Part shown: piece by piece, positions 60,280-64,000 of the stretch
Layout: every line of letters begins with the position of its first letter
Position numbering within the stretch: position 1 is the first letter of the stretch
DNA from: Clostridia bacterium
Lineage (GTDB): Bacteria > Bacillota > Clostridia > Lachnospirales > Lachnospiraceae
Assembly: GCA_910576325.1 (NCBI GenBank)
Contig: CAJTIM010000009.1
Coordinates: 62,001 to 126,000 of the forward strand
Direction: 5' to 3'
DNA: 64,000 bases
The notes under the pieces: generated by a model
What the model was told of the DNA's origin: nothing
Database searches by the model: none
The model's input: only the letters and a program-made list of their open reading frames with translations
Position numbers and translations under genes: made by a program

Positions 60280-62166
60280 ATGAACGAATGTTACGGATGC
60301 AACACTTGTAAAAGCGCAGATAAGCCCTTAGAAGAGTTTATCGCCGGTCTGCCGATGGAGACTTCCCATCACCGGGTAGACAATCAAAAAACAAAATGCG
60401 GTTTCGGCTTAAAAGGCGTCTGCTGCCGCCTGTGCTCCAACGGCCCCTGCCGCATCACCCCCACGGCCCCCAGAGGAATCTGCGGCGCCACGGCAGACGT
60501 TATTGTAACCCGAAATCTCCTCCGGGCAGTTGCAAGCGGAAGCGGATGCTACATCCACGTTGTGGAAAATACCGCCCGGAACCTAAAGGACACCGCCCGC
60601 ACCAAGGGAACCATCAAGGGAGAAAATGCCCTCCGGCTTCTGGTTCACGAATTTGGCCTGGAAGAGTCCGACGATTTACATAAAATGGCCGAAGCAGTCG
60701 CCGACAAGGTACTGTCCGATCTCTACAAGCCCGATTACGAAGAAATGGAGCTGATCGAAAAGCTCGCCTACGCTCCCCGCTATAAAAAGTGGAAAGAGCT
60801 TGGCATCCTCCCCGGCGGAGCAAAATCCGAAGTCTTTGCCGGTGTAGTAAAATGCTCCACCAATCTGAACTCCGATCCCGTCAACATGCTGATGACCTGC
60901 CTGCGTCTCGGTATTTCCACAGGACTTTACGGACTGACCCTGACCAACCTGTTAAACGATGTGATGTTAGGAGAGCCGCAGATCCGCATGGCCCCCGTAG
61001 GACTTAATGTCATCGATCCCGACTATATCAACATCATGATCACCGGCCATCAGCATTCCATCTTCGTAGACCTCCAGGAACGCCTGGCTTCCCCCGAAGC
61101 GGTGGAAAAGGCAAAGGCCGCAGGAGCCAAGGGCTTCAAGCTGGTAGGCTGTACCTGCGTAGGCCAGGATCTGCAGCTTCGCGGCGTCCACTACACCGAC
61201 ATTTTCGACGGTCATGCAGGCAACAACTACACCAGTGAGGCAGTACTGGCGACAGGAGCCATCGACGCGGTGCTCTCCGAGTTCAACTGCACCCTGCCCG
61301 GCATCGAGCCTATCTGTGACGAATTAAAGATCAAACAAATCTGCCTGGACGACGTAGCAAAGAAGGCTAACGCCGATCTGATGCAGTTCTCCTTCGACAA
61401 ACGGGAGGAAATCAGCAATCAGGTTATGGATGCCGTTCTCGCCGCCTACAAGGAGCGCAGAGGCCAGGTAACCCTCCGGCTTTTACCGGATCACGGAAAC
61501 AAGAATACCCTCACCGGCGTCAGCGAAGGCTCCCTCTATGATTTCTTGGGCAAATCCTGGAAGCCCCTTCTGGATCTCATTGTATCCGGCAAGATCAAGG
61601 GCGTTGCAGGCGTGGTAGGCTGCTCCAATCTGACAGCCCTGGGCCATGACGTCTGCACCGTAGAGCTGACAAAAGAGCTGATTAAGCGTGATATCATCGT
61701 TCTTTCCGCAGGCTGTTCCTCAGGAGGAATCGAAAACTGCGGCCTTATGACACCGGAAGCGGCCGAGCTTGCGGGAGACGGCTTGAAGGAGGTCTGCAAG
61801 AGCCTTGGGATTCCGCCCGTACTGAACTTCGGACCCTGCCTGGCCATCGGCCGTCTGGAAATGGTGGCAACCGCTCTGGCAAAGGAGCTGAACATCGACC
61901 TGCCGCAGCTGCCCCTGGTATTATCCGCACCCCAGTGGCTGGAGGAGCAGGCCCTTGCGGACGGCATGTTCGGCGCGGCCTTGGGACTTCCCCTCCATCT
62001 GGGACAGCAGCCCTTTATCGCAGGCAGCGATTTGACCGTAAAGGTGCTCACCGAGGATTTGAAAGATATCACCGGCGGGCAGGTTATTGTAGAGCTTGAT
62101 CCGGTGAAAGCCGCCGACAAGCTGGAGCAGATCATCGAGGAGAAGCGCAAAGGGCTTCAGATTTAA
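60280..62166 (+). CDS. cooS: Anaerobic Ni-Fe carbon monoxide dehydrogenase catalytic subunit
   Basis: 628 residues, full length. Bridging-cluster and B-cluster cysteines lie in CYGCNTC and CGFGLKGVCCRLCSNGPCRITP, RGICGATADVIVTRNLLRAVASG. C-cluster regions include VGCTCVGQDLQLRG, GIEPICDELKIKQICLDDVA, GVVGCSNL, LSAGCSSGGIENCGLMTPEA and LNFGPCLAIGRL. It oxidises CO to CO2 or the reverse using ferredoxin. Acetyl-CoA synthase and corrinoid genes are absent nearby, so it may be a stand-alone CO- or CO2-handling unit with the two genes behind it. Confidence 0.96.
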   Translation: MNECYGCNTCKSADKPLEEFIAGLPMETSHHRVDNQKTKCGFGLKGVCCRLCSNGPCRITPTAPRGICGATADVIVTRNLLRAVASGSGCYIHVVENTARNLKDTARTKGTIKGENALRLLVHEFGLEESDDLHKMAEAVADKVLSDLYKPDYEEMELIEKLAYAPRYKKWKELGILPGGAKSEVFAGVVKCSTNLNSDPVNMLMTCLRLGISTGLYGLTLTNLLNDVMLGEPQIRMAPVGLNVIDPDYINIMITGHQHSIFVDLQERLASPEAVEKAKAAGAKGFKLVGCTCVGQDLQLRGVHYTDIFDGHAGNNYTSEAVLATGAIDAVLSEFNCTLPGIEPICDELKIKQICLDDVAKKANADLMQFSFDKREEISNQVMDAVLAAYKERRGQVTLRLLPDHGNKNTLTGVSEGSLYDFLGKSWKPLLDLIVSGKIKGVAGVVGCSNLTALGHDVCTVELTKELIKRDIIVLSAGCSSGGIENCGLMTPEAAELAGDGLKEVCKSLGIPPVLNFGPCLAIGRLEMVATALAKELNIDLPQLPLVLSAPQWLEEQALADGMFGAALGLPLHLGQQPFIAGSDLTVKVLTEDLKDITGGQVIVELDPVKAADKLEQIIEEKRKGLQI

Positions 62167-62182
62167 GAGGGGAGGAATAAAC

Positions 62183-62629
62183 ATGAAACGAATCATGATC
62201 GATCCTTCCAAATGCGACGGATGCAAAAGCTGTGCCCTGGCCTGTATGGACAGCCACAGAACAGACGGGAAGACAGGCGTGGAGACCCTTGATTTTGGCG
62301 ACCCCTCCAATGAATCCCGTAATGAAATTGTAAACGACGGCAGCGGGGGATATCTTCCCATGTTCTGCCGCCACTGCAGTTCCCCGAAATGTATGGAAAG
62401 CTGTATGAGCGGCGCCCTCTATCGGGATGAGAAAACGGGACACGTGCTTTATCGGGAAGAGCGCTGCGGCGCCTGCTTTATGTGCGTGATGAACTGTCCC
62501 TACGGGATTCCCAAGCCTGATGTAACCAGGAAAAAGATTGTGAAATGCGATTTCTGCAATGATCGGGAGGAAGGCCCTGCATGTGTGGCAGCCTGTCCCA
62601 AGAAAGCCATTTACGTGGAGGAGGTGTGA
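62183..62629 (+). CDS. Four-cluster ferredoxin (CooF-like)
   Basis: 148 residues with four [4Fe-4S] motifs: CDGCKSCALACMDSH, CRHCSSPKCMESCMSGAL, CGACFMCVMNCPYGIPKP and CDFCNDREEGPACVAACPKKAI. This is the CooF/HycB-type electron-transfer subunit. It should pass electrons between CooS and the flavin oxidoreductase encoded two bases downstream. Start has gaggggagg. Confidence 0.93.
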   Translation: MKRIMIDPSKCDGCKSCALACMDSHRTDGKTGVETLDFGDPSNESRNEIVNDGSGGYLPMFCRHCSSPKCMESCMSGALYRDEKTGHVLYREERCGACFMCVMNCPYGIPKPDVTRKKIVKCDFCNDREEGPACVAACPKKAIYVEEV

Positions 62630-62631
62630 GT

Positions 62632-63870
62632 ATGGTAAAACCTTATGTGATCATAGGAACCGGGGCGGCCGGAATAGCGGCGGCAGAACGGCTTCGCCTG
62701 TTAAAGCCCGAAGCGCCCATACAGATGATGTCCGTCGACGAATATTCCCACTCACGCTGCATGCTCCACAAATATCTGGGCGGCGAGCGGGACGAGAAAG
62801 GACTTTCCTTTGTGGATGAGGACTTTTTTGAAAAGAAAAATATCATGTGGGGAAGGGGGCAGGCGGCAAAGGCCATTGACCCTAAGGAAAAACGGGTGAT
62901 TATGGAGAATGGCTATCAGCTCTATGAAAAGCTTTTAATTGCCACCGGCTCTGTGTTCGGAATCCCCCCGATTCCCAATTTCCGCACAGCCGCCAACGTA
63001 TTCGGCTTCCGGGATTTGAGCGACGCACAGAAAATGAACAAAGCCATTGAAGAGCTGAACGCAAAGCACGTATTTATCGTGGGAAGCGGACTGGTGGGCC
63101 TGGATGTAGCCTACGCCCTGATAGAGCGGGGGATACAGGTAACCATAGCTGAGATGGCGGATCGGGTGCTGCCCCTACAGACGGACGCAGTTTCCGCCAG
63201 GGCTTATCAGGAGCTTTTTGAGAAAGCGGGAGCCGTGTTTAAGCTTGGCATCGGCGCCGGTGATTCCGTGGTAAATGAAAAGAACCAAATCACGGCGGTG
63301 AAGCTGTCAAACGGAGAAGAGATTCCCTGTGACTTCGTAGTCTGCGCGGCAGGCGTCCGGCCGAATCTTTCCTTCCTGGAGGGCAGCGGCCTTGCGGTGG
63401 AGCGGGGCATTGTGGTGGATGAATGTATGCGCACCTCCGACCCGGATATCTATGCGGCGGGCGATGTAACGGCGCTTTCCGGCATCTGGCCCAACGCGAT
63501 GGATCAGGGGCGGATTGCCGTCGCCAATATGTGCGGTCAGCAGCAGAAGTATACGGATACCTTCTGTATTAAGAATACCATTAATTTCTTCGGTCTTACC
63601 ATGCTTTCCGTGGGAGAGGTGGAGCCGAAGGAGGAGGGAAGCCAGGTATATACCAGAGAGTGCAGGAATGCTTATCAGAAGGTGATTGTAAGGGACGGCG
63701 TGGTAAAGGGCGTTCAGTTCCAGGGCGATATTTCCCATACGGGTTTCTGGCAGTATCTGATTAAAAATCAGATTGATATTTCCGGGAAGCTTAAGGAGAA
63801 ATCTGTCTTTGATCTCAGCTACGGAGACTTCTACGGGACGGATGAACTGGGCGAATACCGGTATACATAA
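62632..63870 (+). CDS. NAD(P)/FAD-dependent oxidoreductase of the CooS operon
   Basis: 412 residues from ATG 62632 (gaggaggt upstream, overlapping the ferredoxin's end). FAD site IIGTGAAGIAAAERL, NAD site VFIVGSGLVGLDVAYALIERG, and the second FAD motif DIYAAGDVTAL. Resembles NADH:rubredoxin/nitrite-reductase-type flavin oxidoreductases. CooS-CooF-flavin oxidoreductase triplets are known in several anaerobes and link CO oxidation to NAD(P)+ reduction or the reverse. Confidence 0.93.
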   Translation: MVKPYVIIGTGAAGIAAAERLRLLKPEAPIQMMSVDEYSHSRCMLHKYLGGERDEKGLSFVDEDFFEKKNIMWGRGQAAKAIDPKEKRVIMENGYQLYEKLLIATGSVFGIPPIPNFRTAANVFGFRDLSDAQKMNKAIEELNAKHVFIVGSGLVGLDVAYALIERGIQVTIAEMADRVLPLQTDAVSARAYQELFEKAGAVFKLGIGAGDSVVNEKNQITAVKLSNGEEIPCDFVVCAAGVRPNLSFLEGSGLAVERGIVVDECMRTSDPDIYAAGDVTALSGIWPNAMDQGRIAVANMCGQQQKYTDTFCIKNTINFFGLTMLSVGEVEPKEEGSQVYTRECRNAYQKVIVRDGVVKGVQFQGDISHTGFWQYLIKNQIDISGKLKEKSVFDLSYGDFYGTDELGEYRYT

Positions 63871-63920
63871 TTACGGAATTAAAGTTTCCCAAAGGGAAGA
63901 ATATTTTAGAAAAGAAAGAA

Positions 63921-63970
63921 CGGGGATGCCGAAAGGTCAGGCACAAATGCCTGGAAAAAGGGCATCCCCG
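63921..63970. terminator. Hairpin after the CO dehydrogenase operon
   Basis: cggggatgcc (63921-63930) pairs perfectly with ggcatccccg (63961-63970), enclosing a second hairpin aggca/tgcct (63938-63951). It is 50 bases past the oxidoreductase stop and probably ends the operon, though the T-run is missing. Confidence 0.55.
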
Positions 63971-64000
63971 CAGGTATGGAGGCTGTTTCAAATGATAATA

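Overview
The window looks like the chromosome of an anaerobic, probably gut-dwelling Clostridia member of the Lachnospiraceae type. The evidence is strong AGGAGG-type ribosome binding sites, two-subunit iron-sulfur class I fumarase, two-subunit iron-sulfur L-serine dehydratase, a FeoA-FeoA-FeoB ferrous iron system, a Ni-Fe CO dehydrogenase, many lipoprotein substrate-binding proteins, and no oxygen-dependent enzyme. The genus cannot be named from the sequence alone. No rRNA, tRNA, CRISPR array, insertion sequence or phage gene was seen.

Layout. 1-6.1 kb is a patchwork of small accessory genes with decaying copies: an acetyltransferase tail, an arr-type ADP-ribosyltransferase with an in-frame amber codon, and a frameshifted small gene. 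6.5-7.9 kb encodes fumarase. 8.1-19.2 kb is a LacI-controlled sugar regulon: isomerase, split transketolase, FGGY kinase, ribose-type ABC importer and RbsD. Its enzyme set matches the transketolase route for D-apiose. 19.4-23.6 kb holds two small membrane proteins and the feo operon. 23.7-28.0 kb has a DD-carboxypeptidase and the metQ-N-I methionine importer, preceded by a short Met/Cys-rich reading frame and a terminator. 28.2-34.6 kb is a surface or signalling locus: A24 peptidase, Ser/Thr kinase with a non-canonical start, a 1072-residue Ig-like membrane protein, and a secreted metallo-beta-lactamase-fold lipoprotein. 34.8-47.8 kb is a second, larger sugar regulon with a DeoR-type regulator, a four-gene ABC importer and nine enzymes or unknown proteins. 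I cannot match it to a characterised pathway. 47.8-50.7 kb (minus strand) is serine use: sdaAA, sdaAB and a serine/dicarboxylate symporter with a structured leader. 51.0-54.4 kb has a membrane-anchored lipase-like hydrolase and leuCD. A 218-base near-perfect inverted repeat at 54478-54695 separates leuD from a chemoreceptor and its likely partner binding protein (minus strand). 58.0-59.3 kb encodes a TetR DNA-binding domain fused to a nucleoside phosphorylase, with a palindromic operator inside its own promoter. 59.5-60.3 kb holds a truncated AbiEii remnant and tiny genes. 60.3-63.9 kb is CO dehydrogenase, a four-cluster ferredoxin and a flavin oxidoreductase.

The most interesting points are the putative Met/Cys leader-peptide attenuator before metQ, the TetR-nucleoside phosphorylase fusion, the giant inverted repeat, the unassigned 13-kb sugar regulon with two adjacent unknown paralogues, and the kinase/Ig-like locus. 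All functions are from reading the sequence and recalling families. No database search was run.
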